Origin: Durusdinium trenchii
Taxonomy: Eukaryota > Sar > Dinophyceae > Suessiales > Symbiodiniaceae
Reading direction: 5' to 3'
DNA: 64,000 nucleotides
Assembly: GCA_963970005.1 (NCBI GenBank)
Contig: CAXAMN010021995.1
Coordinates: forward strand, 432,695-496,694
The stretch's first letter is position 1; the number at the start of each line of letters is the position of its first letter. The position numbers and the translations under genes are program-made. Shown here piece after piece: positions 10,963 to 20,829 of the stretch. Under the pieces are notes generated by a model. It was not told the origin of the DNA. It worked only from the letters and a program-made list of their open reading frames with translations, and searched no databases.

Positions 10963-12241
10963 ATGATCGCCAGCCGACCTTTGTTGATCCTTTGTGCGTC
11001 CGCGAGGACGGCGACGCCACACTTGAGGCCTATGGGTACTGCTATGAGTGCCTTGAGCCATGTGGCCCTGGCAGATGTCGCCATCCAATTTGCTTGTTTC
11101 AGTGTCGCAGCTGCACTGCAAACTGAGAAGTTCTATGACATCTCAGCGAGTTTGACCTACATCTTGTGTGTCCTGATTTCCCGGCGGCAGGGCGTCCGAA
11201 ACACAAGGAGTGCTGTGAACTCAGGCCTGGTGACACTATGGGCGTTGAGGCTTGGGAGCTTTTTACTATGGCGTGTGTTGCAGGATGGAGGTGATTCTCG
11301 TTTTGCCAAGGCCAAGACACGTCCCATGGTCTTCTTAGTCTTTTGGGCCATTCAGGCCCTCTGGATTTTCATCACAGCTTTGCCGGTGTACCTCTCGAAC
11401 ACCAAGAGGACAGTGTCGTCCACCGAGGAGCGTTTGGAAGAGGGCACTGCGAGCGAGGCAAGCGAGGGTTCCAAAATGGCGAAATGGCTTGCCTCCATAG
11501 CTGACCATGCTGACACTGTAAAGATGGAACATGAAACATGCTCACGTTTCACGGCCTGTTGTTAAGGAACTAGGCCAGATGCCGGTTTTCCATCCCTCGG
11601 TTTCAAGATTTGAGTTCACTAACATGTCGCATAGGCATCCATAGGCTGTGTTCAACTGTAGGGTTTGCACTTCTGACAGGTTCGGAACACTCCCATTGGC
11701 TGGCGTGACATGGTTGGCTGGTCGCTTTGGTCTTTGGGCTTTGTGGTGCAGGCCACTGCAGACCTTCAAAAGCGACTCTTCCAAGCAGATCCCCGGAACC
11801 AGGGCCATTGGATCAATGTCGGCTTGTGGCGCCTGGCACAGCATCCCAACTACTTTGGGGAGATTTGTGACCTTGCCTATCATTTATTCTGTTTATCCTT
11901 CGTGACAGTTTGTATAGCCGCTAGCCATCGAAACTGTAAACAAACAGCTTGTCTTCTCTGGGTTCTGTTAACTGTGAACAGTGTATTTTTGTGTTGCTCA
12001 GGCATGTGGTGGGGTATTTTCTTGAGTTGCTCAGCCTCTCTCCGCGGCTGGGAGCTTCTTTGCGTGTTCTCGCCCTGCTTTGTGACCTTTCTGTTGCTTC
12101 GTGTGAGTGGTGTTCCAATCCTCCGGAAGACTGGTTTGAAACGCTGGGGGGCACTTGCGCGAGTACCAGGAATACATCAAGAAGACACCCCTGCTGGTGC
12201 CGTTGCCTCGCCCGGAGGGCCATTTTCTGGGAAGGACCTAG
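10963..12241 (+). CDS. DUF1295 / steroid 5-alpha-reductase-like membrane enzyme, frameshifted
   Basis: Three exons: 10963-11412, 11680-11866 and 12002-12241, both introns GT-AG. Family landmarks appear in order: LQTEKFYDISASLTY, then LWALRLGSFLLWRV and DSRFAK (exon 1); IGWRDMVGWSLWSLGF, ATADLQKRLFQADP, and GLWRLAQHPNYFGEI (exon 2); MWWGIFL, FSPCFVTFLLLRVSGVPIL and a final EYIKKTPLLVPLPRPEG (exon 3). The conserved H-P-N-Y-F-G-E motif, which in this family lies near the NADPH site, is intact. Known relatives are multi-pass ER or organelle membrane proteins acting on lipid or steroid double bonds; the substrate here is unknown. In exon 3 the frame breaks inside a six-G run (12146-12151): with five Gs the family ending reads through to TAG at 12239. 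This may be an assembly error or a real inactivating mutation. The start was chosen as the first ATG after the leader-like relic; later ATGs at 11032 and 11044 are possible. Confidence 0.85.
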
Positions 12242-12312
12242 TTAGCTTCTTTGCTCCTAGTAGCGTCCTTGGTCCTAGTAGCGATGCCAGGAGCTCCTAG
12301 TAGCGTCCTTGT
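12242..12312. repeat. CTAGTAG-family repeat abutting a stop codon
   Basis: Begins directly after the TAG of the DUF1295 gene. Units of 'GCTCCTAGTAGC', 'GTCCTTG' and 'GATGCCAGGA' alternate. Its position suggests insertion or growth in the 3' untranslated region. Confidence 0.85.
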
Positions 12313-12559
12313 ATATAGTCATAAAATCGTGCCGACAAAGCAAGGCACTTGACAGAATGCGCAGATCCAATCGTTCCCGTGCACTGCACCAGAAGGACAA
12401 AAAGAGGCATCAGTTGTTTTCAGGCTCAGTAAACTCTGAATACGCTGGCTTCGAGGTCTGATGATAGGAAAACAATGGAAGCTTTTGACTCACGAGCAGG
12501 AGAGCAAACCTGCTTGACTTGGGATACCGTCAAGATTGATTTGTATTGTATATCTATAG

Positions 12560-14990
12560 GGAGATTCCGTGTTCTGGAATCTGGAAGAGTGTTTTTTTCC
12601 CGTGGTCCCCATATGGCCACGTCTTGAAATCGGCAAGGCCCCTAGATGTGCCGGTCCCTTCTGCAGGCTCCACATCCACGGAAGTGGCTGCGGGCTTTGG
12701 CGTGCTCGTGTGCAGTCATGGGATGTCGCAGATCGTCCCGGAGATCTTCCAGGCCACCGAGCCCAATCGCCATGGGCTGGCGGCACTCGCCTTTGGCGCC
12801 CTCCTCGTGGCGGAGCCGACAGCCAAGACAAAGGCGAGATGAACTTTATTCCGGTAGCCACTGAGTGTCTCTAAAAGACATGTGGATGCTTCAGAAGAAA
12901 GTTGCTTTTTGATACGGGGATCTCATATTACAATTCTGAGAAAAATTAGGAAGTGACAGCACAAGGCAGCTCGTGAACCGTATGCTTGCTTCTCTTGATG
13001 AGTTTGGGGGCGTCCGGCAACCTTTGGCTGTTCACTATGTGACTTGTTGAGGTCTTGCAGCTGCTGCTGGAGATGCTCAGTGCTGACTGTTTCGACCTGC
13101 TCACACGTTTCGACCTTTGGGCGCTGCTGAAGTCGCTACAAGATGAAGAAGTGGACATGGCATTGACCAAGATCCAGGCTAGGTTGGAACATGTTGGAAC
13201 ATTCCTTGCATGACTGAGAGTCTGAAAGTGAAAGAGTGTGCCATAGAAAGGTTGGACAGAGCAACATGCTGCGCGTGTGTTGGAATCATCCGTGGGTCGC
13301 ATAATAAGGGGTACACACTTTGTGTTATATTGTTTCCTCAGCTTCTCGGCCACAGCGACCACTCACAAGGTGCCTCGTTTGCCAAGTGCCACAGACGATC
13401 TTCGGGCCTTGCCGGGCCTGCCGCAGCTGCTTCTGGCTTGGCAGCCGATCCCTGGAACTGGGCAGCTTGGCAAATGCTGCGACGCTTCGAACGTCTATCT
13501 TTTGGGGGTGGGCGTTTGAGTGCAACCGTTTGGATCGGGTGATTCTCTAGCTGAGGCCCATCATAGCAGCTGACCAGCTGCTGAAGGACTTGCGCGAGAA
13601 ATCACAGGACCCAAGGGTGAGCCAGGGTCAAGCAGCTTATTGGCCGACTGGGTGGCACATGTTGCATTCCTTTAGGTTTTCTTTGGATTTTCTTTGGACT
13701 GTTTCTTTCTTCCTGTTCTTGGATTCTTCAACCCTTGGCCCTTCCCTGCTACGAGGACCTGGCCTTGCTGCAAGCAGCGCTGGTGTACTTCAGCCGTGAG
13801 GCTGCGAGCAGCTTCAGTCGCGGTGGAGCAAGTGATCTTGAAGCGGCCTGTTTTGCAGCAGCACGGGAGGGCCTGTTCTTTCTTTGCCGGCAGCAGTGGC
13901 TTCAGTCCAAGCAGTATAGTTGTCAGGCGTCCGTGGCCCACAGTGCACCGCGGTTGAAAGGTTTACACGTTTGGAGCTTTGTATGTTTTGGCCGTTTGGG
14001 TGAAAGTAAGTGCAAGGGGCAGAGTCATGTATCACAGGCTAGTTGAGGCTAGTTGCGCTGAAGTTTCGCTTCACAACATTCGACATTGAGTTTCTGTTGC
14101 AGACACGACACTACAGTCAAGCTTTCCTTCATGCACGAGTTCTTTTGGGGCAAGTGACTCAATCAGATCTCATGCTAAGGTTGCGAACTGTTTGGCACTT
14201 TCACCTCGCCGGGACATGTTGCTTCGGGTGAACTTCCGAATGTCCGATGGGAAGTGGCCAAGCTGCTCCTCCAGCCCAATCTTTGATCGCATCTTCAGGC
14301 AGCTGGAAGGAAAGGCATTCGCAGATTTGTTCAAGCAGGAAGATCTGCGTAAGCATGCGTGCCTTGGTCGTGCATCGTCGATTGAAGTGGTGTGAGCTGA
14401 TCGACCCATTTCTTCTCAGCAGCTTTCTTCATTTCTCGCTCTCGACTCTCGACCCTGCCTAGCAAGGAGAACCCTCATCCGCGCCTACCTGGAGAAGAGG
14501 GGCCAGAGTGCCAAAGAGACGGTGGAGAAGTTTGCACGCTGGGGCTTGGGTTGGCTGACCGGCGACAGCCAGCAGACCTTTTTGCTGAAGCTTCCACCGC
14601 CTCCGGTCGGCGAAAGGCTCAAGTTCAACTCGGTGGCGGAAGAGTTGGAAAACCGCTCGCAATACGCCAATCAAATCTGCGAGCTGTTGTTCCTGATGGT
14701 GCGGCAGTTGAGCGAGGAAGAAAGAACGGCTCAGATCAAGGCTGGGGTGCAGTGTATGTGGTGTTTTATCCGGAGTCTTGCAATCCCATCCGCCCAAAGG
14801 CAAACCCCCCTTGGTTTCCCACATTCTTTGGTTTGGTACTTAGGGGGGAACGGCGGGTGTTTCCCTCCAAGGGGATTTAGTATGATTTAACAACCACCAA
14901 CCGCAGCTCTGTGCAAACCTTCAGGCGGCGTGTGCTTTCTCAGCACTGCAGGAAGCATTGCTGGCACTCTGCAGAGATTGCCACTGCCAG
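12560..14990 (+). CDS. Unknown helical protein, multi-exon
   Basis: Not recognised. Exon-like segments on one strand read as alpha-helical protein. About 12660-12841 gives GFGVLVCSHGMSQIVPEIFQ and ALAFGALLVAEPT. 13061-13177 (phase 0, GC donor) gives LLLEMLSADCFDLLTRF. About 13738-13915 gives YEDLALLQAALVYFSREAAS and CFAAAREGLFFLCRQQW. About 14102-14175 gives SQAFLHARVLLGQVTQSD. About 14467-14757 gives TLIRAYLEKRGQS, FARWGLGWLTGDSQQTF and ANQICELLFLMVRQLSEEER. About 14907-15010 gives LCANLQAACAFSALQEALL. The composition suggests an alpha-solenoid or scaffold. The first segment could belong to a separate gene. Joins other than the GC donor at 13178 were not resolved, so start and end are approximate. 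Confidence 0.45.
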
Positions 14991-15230
14991 CAGAACAGCC
15001 GTCACTTTGGCGGCTTCTTCATTAATCATTTCCGCTTGATCTTGATCTTGAATCTGGATGGGTTTTATCATTATCAGCACCTCACCTGTTTGTGTAGGAG
15101 GTTGGACAAGCAGGGGCCCTGTTACACAGATTCACAGATTCACCGATTCACCAACAATGACCTTACGCACAATCAGTCAGATGTGAAGGGTTGGCCAAGA
15201 CATGCCAAGACCAATTTCCGCTGTCAGGTG

Positions 15231-15690
15231 GGAAGCTACTAGTAGCTCCTGGCATCGCTACTCGGAACCCGGGCTACTAGGAGCAAGGGCACTACTAGTA
15301 GCTCCTGGCATTTCCACTAGTAACAAGAAGCTACTAGGAACAAAAGGCATCGCTACTAGGAGCAAGGACGCTACTAGTAGCTTCTGGCATTACTACTAGT
15401 AACAAGAAGCTACTAGGAACAAATAGCTTCTGGCATTACTACTAGTAACAAGAAGCTACTAGGAACAAAGGGCATCGCTACTAGGAGCAAGGACGCACTA
15501 GGAACAAAGGGCATCGCTACTAGGAGCAGGGACGCTACTAGTAGCTCCTGGCATTACTACTAGTAACAAGAAGCTACTAGGAACAAAAGGCATTGCTACT
15601 AGGAGCAAGGACGCACAAGGAACAAAGGGCATCGCTACTAGGAGCAGGGACGCTGCTAGTAGCTCCTGGCAATTACTACGTAACAAGAGG
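15231..15690. repeat. CTACTAGTAG tandem array
   Basis: About six imperfect units of roughly 70-80 bp. Each is built from GCTACTAGTAGCTCCTGGCA, then a 'TACTACTAGTAACAAGAAG' segment, then 'CTACTAGGAACAAAGGGCAT' and 'CGCTACTAGGAGCAAGGACG'. The core is a perfect palindrome, so transcripts would form repeated hairpins. The minus frame at 15498-15737 is only the array translated. Confidence 0.9.
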
Positions 15691-15823
15691 TGGAGGCCAC
15701 ACCACTTGAGCTCAGGTGATCTTCTTCGACAGATCACGGGCAGAAACGTCGGGACTGGAGGTTATTTGCTCAATGAGGCGCTGACAGCTGCCAAAGAGGC
15801 ACGGTGACTTACTGGCGGAGACT

Positions 15824-15830
<7 letters not shown>

Positions 15831-15856
<26 letters not shown>
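15831..15856. repeat. (GA)n microsatellite
   Basis: About 13 uninterrupted GA units, followed by a GGGA-rich tail. It lies within otherwise unassigned sequence. Confidence 0.9.
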
Positions 15857-15860
<4 letters not shown>

Positions 15861-16189
15861 AGAGAGGGAGGAACATGGGGCATCCGGGCATGTGCACCTG
15901 CACGTTACAGCAGGTGCCTATGCCTGCACAGAACTGGGTCTTTTCTTGCTTTGCCCGCGACCTTCATAGGCTCATGCTTCTTGGCTCGTGATTCAAAGCA
16001 ATCATCAACAACAACAACAACAGACGCAGCAGAGGAGAAGGAGAAAAAATATGATTACCACTCACCATGACCAAGGTTCTGACGATCCCGGTTGGATCCA
16101 TTTCTTCGCGCTGAGGCTTTGGCTGCAGCTTTGGAGACCGCTCAGTGGACCACACATCACGGAAAAAAATCCACCGCCTCTGGAGCGTA

Positions 16190-16269
16190 GCAGCCTTGGC
16201 GAACCGGCACCTGAAGGGCTTGTGGCCCGCACTGCCGCAGTGCCCACACGACTTCCAACTGATGTTCAA
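16190..16269 (-). CDS. Possible CCHC zinc-knuckle exon or retroelement fragment
   Basis: The minus-strand frame reads SCGHCGSAGHKPFRCRFAK, a complete C-x2-C-x4-H-x4-C zinc knuckle with the usual GH and aromatic positions (about 16207-16250). This is the only recognisable motif on the minus strand. The opposite strand is also open (15988-16341, starting in a CAA-rich tract), so this may be chance. If real, zinc knuckles occur in Gag-like retroelement proteins and in splicing factors. Confidence 0.3.
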
Positions 16270-16619
16270 TCCACTGATGCATCGGTCTTGGCCAGGCCAG
16301 TGGTGAAGCGTGACACTGTGAATCGGAGATGCGAGATGTGATCAATTTGTAACAAGCTGCCCTGCAACCGAAATCTATAGATCCAAATCTAATGAAACGC
16401 ATTCAGTGCATTCTGCGGAACTCCAGGCTCTTCACAACGCCTAGACGACGAGACGTGGGCTCTGCGCCCATTGTCCGCTGTGCTGGCTTACAAGGCTTCA
16501 CCGGGAAATCTACAGTGGTTTTAGAGTAGATGTCACAGACCCCAAGATGTCCTTTAGATGGGGGTCCATATTACACCACCGTAGAACCCAAACAGTTTGT
16601 GTTTTCAAAATCGAAACTA

Positions 16620-16800
16620 GAGCTTGCGACGCGCAGAGCTGGGAGACAAAGGATTGCGAGGCAGAGGCGGCCGCAGCAGCCCAGAGCTGGGAGGCAAATG
16701 TAAAGGATTGCAAGGCAGAGACGGACACAGCAGTACAGAGCGGGCGGACACATCTTAAGAAAGAATTGAGAAGCCCTAACAGTAAGCCTTTTGGGGAATT
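16620..16800. repeat. Degenerate satellite outlier with boundary motif
   Basis: About two and a half copies of a unit containing CAGAGCTGGGAGACAAAGG and GGCAGAGACGGACACAGCAG, ending in CATCTTAAGAAAGAATTGAG and CCCTAACAGTAAGCCTTTTG. The same end sequence marks the inner edge of the main satellite at 17482-17525. Confidence 0.75.
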
Positions 16801-17149
16801 ATTCTTCAAGTGCGAACATGATGCTGGTCATGCTGCTCAATCAGCGGGGAGTTGACCGCGTGAGGACAAGAAATAAAAGCATGAGGAGCGAAGGATGTGA
16901 CATGAAATTGATTTTTGGTGCCTGACGTATGCCCTCCGTCCCAACTGAACAGAGAGATGGCTGCCACGCCGCCGAAATCCAATCCGGTCATTCATCCAAC
17001 GCTTGCCCGAAAAGGAAAACAAAGCTGAGTGTTACACAGTGTGGCAGGAATGCAATCCCGGAGACAGTCACGCAACAGGTGAACCTGTTCCAGCGGACAG
17101 GGCAGAAAACAGCAGTGCAGGGACCAAACCTGAAAGACAAAAAGAAAGA

Positions 17150-18190
17150 AATCACATGGGAGACAAATGAATAGAAATGCTACATGGCCAGCGGAAAAGG
17201 GCGGCAGCACCAGTGACAGACCCGGGAAACAAATGAATAGACATGCTGCATGGCCAGCGGAAAAGGGCGGACACCAGCAGTGACAGAGCTGGAAAACAAA
17301 TGAATAGAAATGTTGCATCGCCGGCGGAAAACGACGGACACCAACAGTGACAGACCTGGGAGACACATGAATAGAAATGCTGCATGGCCAGCGGAAAACG
17401 GACGGACACCAGCAGTGACAGACCTGGGAGAAACATGAATAATTAGAAATGCTACATGGCCAGTGCAAACACCAGCAGTGACACATCTTAAGAAAGAATT
17501 GAGAACCCCTAACAGTAAACTGTTTGGGGCAAAAGTTGGAGACAAATGCAAGGAGTGGGAGACAAGCCGGCCGGAAACAAGCACCCAGCCTGGGAGACAA
17601 ATGAAAAGAAGTGGGAAACAAATAAAATGACGTGGGAGACAAGCCAGCCGGGAACCCGACCACAAGCACCCAGCCTAAAGGAAGCGGGAGGCCGGCCGGG
17701 AACCCAGCCTGGGAGACAAATGAAAAGAAGTGGGAGACAAATGAGTCGAAGTGGGAGACAAGCCGGCCGGGAACCCGACCACAAGCACCGAGCCTGGGAG
17801 ACAAATGAAAGGAAGTGGGAGACAAGCCAGCCGGGAACCCGACCACAAGCACCCAGCCTGGGAGACAAATGAAAAGAAGTGGGAGACAAATGAAAGGAAG
17901 TGGGAGACAAGCCGGCCGGGAACCCGACCACAAGCACCCAGCCTGGGAGACAATGAAAAGAAGTGGGAGACAAATGAAAGGAAGTGTTCTGGGAGACAAA
18001 TGAAAAGAACTGGGAGACAAGTGAAAGGAAGTGGGAGACAAGCCAGACCCGACCACAAGCACCCAGCCTGGGAGACAAGTGAAAAGAACTGGGAGACAAT
18101 TGAAAAGAAGTGGGAGACAAGCCGGCCGGGAACCCGACCAGACCATCCAGCACCAAGGCACCCCTAACAGTAAACTGTTTGGGGAATAAA
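17150..18190. repeat. Two-part minisatellite
   Basis: Part A (about 17170-17480) holds five units of roughly 65 bp containing GAAATGCTGCATGGCCAGCG and CACCAGCAGTGACAGACC. Part B (about 17540-18140) holds units of roughly 64 bp combining GGGAGACAAATGAAAAGAAG with AAGCCGGCCGGGAACCCGAC and CACAAGCACCCAGCCTGG. The segment CCCTAACAGTAAACTGTTTG bounds part B on both sides (17507 and 18162). Both parts share GGGA(G/A)ACAAATGAA. The repeat lacks stops in several frames, which produces false frames of up to 407 codons. Confidence 0.9.
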
Positions 18191-18344
18191 CCACCGACAT
18201 TGGGGTCTGTGCCATTGGTCCTATATCACTTTCTTCGAACGTTGGAAGGGGGGGACGGGATAGCTTGGGTCGGCTTGGGTCAATGGAGATCGTTTGTTCC
18301 TACACTCTACCGGCTGAGCGAGTTGGCTGGGGGGCAAAGGGATA

Positions 18345-18368
18345 TCTATATATATATATATGATATAT
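18345..18368. repeat. (TA)n microsatellite
   Basis: About ten TA units. Similar TA tracts of 14-30 bp occur at 6254-6268, 30415-30440, 31624-31641, 31672-31690, 34984-35001, 42392-42408, 51426-51442, 51656-51680, 52782-52803, 53310-53345 and 63786-63812. Confidence 0.9.
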
Positions 18369-18539
18369 CCCAAGTGGCTTTGTGAATGTTTTCAGATGTT
18401 TTCATAACACGATAAAAAACGTATAAGAATCTAAGAAAGCTCGCTTCCTGAATCTGAATGATTGTTGGGAATGGAATGAGGGGAATGACCTCATTTTTGT
18501 AAACCTCCAATTCCTTCGCCAGAATCCGCCTGGATCGAC

Positions 18540-20281
18540 CATCCACAGCTGGGACGCCCTGCTCAAAGCCGCAGAGGCATGTGGGAGTGGTCGAAGACGA
18601 GTCAACAGGCACATACAGGCACTAGGCATCAGTAGACCCTGTTTTCAGCATGCCCAGCCTGCGTAGCATACACATGGAAGATGCTCAAAACATCTCAAAA
18701 CCAATTTGAATCGCCTAGGAGTTGCTGGTTGTTTTGCAGGATCTTCCCTTTCCGTGCTCTTGGGGAAGCTTCGCCGAAGCGCTGAGCGGCTCCGATTGGC
18801 TCGATTGGGTGCGGGGGGCTTAGCTCAGATCTCGGTCCGTTCAGTGACTGGATCCATCACTGAAGAGACGGTTGGTGACGCTTGCTTCCAAAGACGGTTG
18901 GACATTCGCCTTTGGACAGACTGTGCCTTATATATTCAATTTGTGGAGCTTTGTGCCTTCATGGTAGGGGGGGGTCTTGCATATGATACTACAATAGATG
19001 GTACAAAGCACATTCTTTTGAAACATGATGTCAGTATGATTGGCAAAGGAGAACCGCACGTTGATTTTCCTCAGGCCCGTTTGCGCAAGTGGCGTGAAGC
19101 TGTTTTGGATGGCCTCAGCGACCTGGAGCAGAAACACCTTCGGGCGGTCGGGTGGCCCAACGCGCTGAATTCATTGCTTTTTTGTTGACCAGTGAATAGC
19201 CAGCCGAATGTGAAAGGTTATCTTTTCCAGAGTGAGCTCCATCCACACCTGCGTGGCACGACGACAGCAAAGCCGTGGGCAGCCTGCCGTTCAGCGCATG
19301 TTGAATGCGAGGGGCCCAGCTTCGCTCGATGATACCATACACAATATGACACCTTGCTTTCAAGGAAGTCATCCACGACTGTGACTTTCTTCCAATTGTG
19401 CCTTGACGGCAGAAGTGGTAGCTGGCTGTCGTTGGCGCCTATTGCGTCATCGCTCCGTTGAAAGCTCAGGCAATGAAAGAATACCGCCAACTTTGCAAGG
19501 AAGAAGAACCGTGGTCCAAGGAGCCTTGCTCTTGTTCTCGGTGAAGCGTGTGTCAACTTCATGTCACAATGACAGGAGGGGCGGCGAAGCATTTCTCAAG
19601 CGCAGCTTTGGTCCTTCCGTGGTTTGCTGTGCTCGTGCTGCAGTCAAGGTTTCTGTTTTGTGATTTCAGGCGACGCTTTTAGTGCCCATGATTGAAGCAA
19701 CGAACATGGTCCTTATGCCATACACGAAGGGCGTTCCCCGTTCCAGGTATTTCCGGAACGCCTTGCAGCAACTCGGGAGCACTTTGGCCGAGCAGGGACA
19801 CCAGCTGGACGATCTGAAGCGAGGTTGCACCCTTAGCTTGCAGGTTTTGCAAAGCTCGCAAAGCTCGTGGTGTAGATGTAGATTGTGTTGGTTCGATTGA
19901 ATCCATCAAGACACTACACTCATAACTACCTTATGATCTCTTATGAACGTGTTCACACACACACATACTCACACCAAACTCCTCAGCTATTTGGCCCGCG
20001 TGCTCAAATATCCATCATGGACAAATCCCAGCAGATCCCAGGAGCTTAGAACAGACCAATCATATCACTTGCTCATAGCACCCCATACCCATTGACTTAC
20101 TGTACTCATCTCATCACTTGTATGTCATCTCCACATCTCATTCCACCCTTACCCAGGTCTCCAGCTCTTGCACCGCTGGGTGGAGCTCATTGGCTTCGCG
20201 GCCGACGAGTCACCGCGCGAGTCGCACCAGCAGACGTGGCTCGGTGGTGCGACGCGCGCTGTGTGCGAATGGGTACACTGA
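18540..20281 (+). CDS. Unknown multi-exon gene
   Basis: Not recognised. Exon-like segments include about 18568-18640 (SWDALLKAAEACGSGRRR, faintly PPR-like), 18740-18826 (SLSVLLGKLRRSAERLRLA), about 19075-19170 (KWREAVLDGLSDLEQKHLRA), about 19462-19525 (AQAMKEYRQLCKEEEPWSK), 19672-19831 (VPMIEATNMVLMPYTKG, then SRYFRNALQQLGSTLAEQ) and a convincing last exon about 20157-20281 that reads LQLLHRWVELIGFAADESPR and ends CEWVH before TGA. Most joins are unresolved and the first segments may belong to a different gene. Confidence 0.45.
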
Positions 20282-20713
20282 TGTTGCTTCAGTCAGTCAA
20301 GTTTGAGGTGCTTGATTCTTCGTTGGATGTAGTATGATGTTGGAAGTTAGGGTAATCATAGTTTGTTTTGGATGGGGCTTGACGTTCCATGAGGGAGGCA
20401 TGGAAAGTGGCTGGGAGTTGGTAGACTTTGGCCCACATGTCGTTCAAGTTGTGAGCGCATTCAGTTCTTGAGCAGTGAACGGAAATACATTTGTGAAACT
20501 ACGGTAGCTTTCTCCCAGTTGCAGCACGGATGGCTGCGTGAGACGCACCAGACATGTCATGTCCCAGTCCAACAACATCAGGATGGACCAAGAGTATGAG
20601 ATTTGAAGTCCCCACTGCCCTTGTTCGGTTGCACGACTGGGGGGGCCCCTGCCACCAACTCTTTCTCCCATGGATCTGAGCTGAGAGCGACCGACCCTTT
20701 TCCCAGGGTGGAG

Positions 20714-20825
20714 GCTCTTCGAAGAGCGGGACACGCGCAGTGTCCCGAGTCTGAGGACGCAGGCCTCACTGTCTCTCGACACGTGCGGTGGAGAGACACC
20801 GTTGGACCTTCCCGCGATCTCGCGG
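20714..20825. other. Cluster of five short stem-loops, candidate structured RNA
   Basis: Consecutive perfect stems: 20714-20727 (GCTCTTCGAAGAGC), 20728-20746 (seven pairs, GGGACAC/GTGTCCC, five-nt loop), 20752-20768 (TGAGG/CCTCA), 20771-20797 (seven pairs, GTCTCTC/GAGAGAC, with inner CAC/GTG) and 20812-20825 (CCGCG/CGCGG, four-nt loop). The first two abut without a gap. GC content is higher than the flanks. No known RNA family was recognised and the transcribed strand is unknown. Confidence 0.4.
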
Positions 20826-20829
20826 ACTT

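Noticed and set aside
17540..18140. Regularly spaced repeats resembling a CRISPR array
   Set aside because: Units are tandem without unique spacers, and the sequence is eukaryotic.
16992..18215. Long minus-strand open frames (407, 215 and 161 codons)
   Set aside because: They are translations of the minisatellite; the same bases are open in several frames and give low-complexity repeats.
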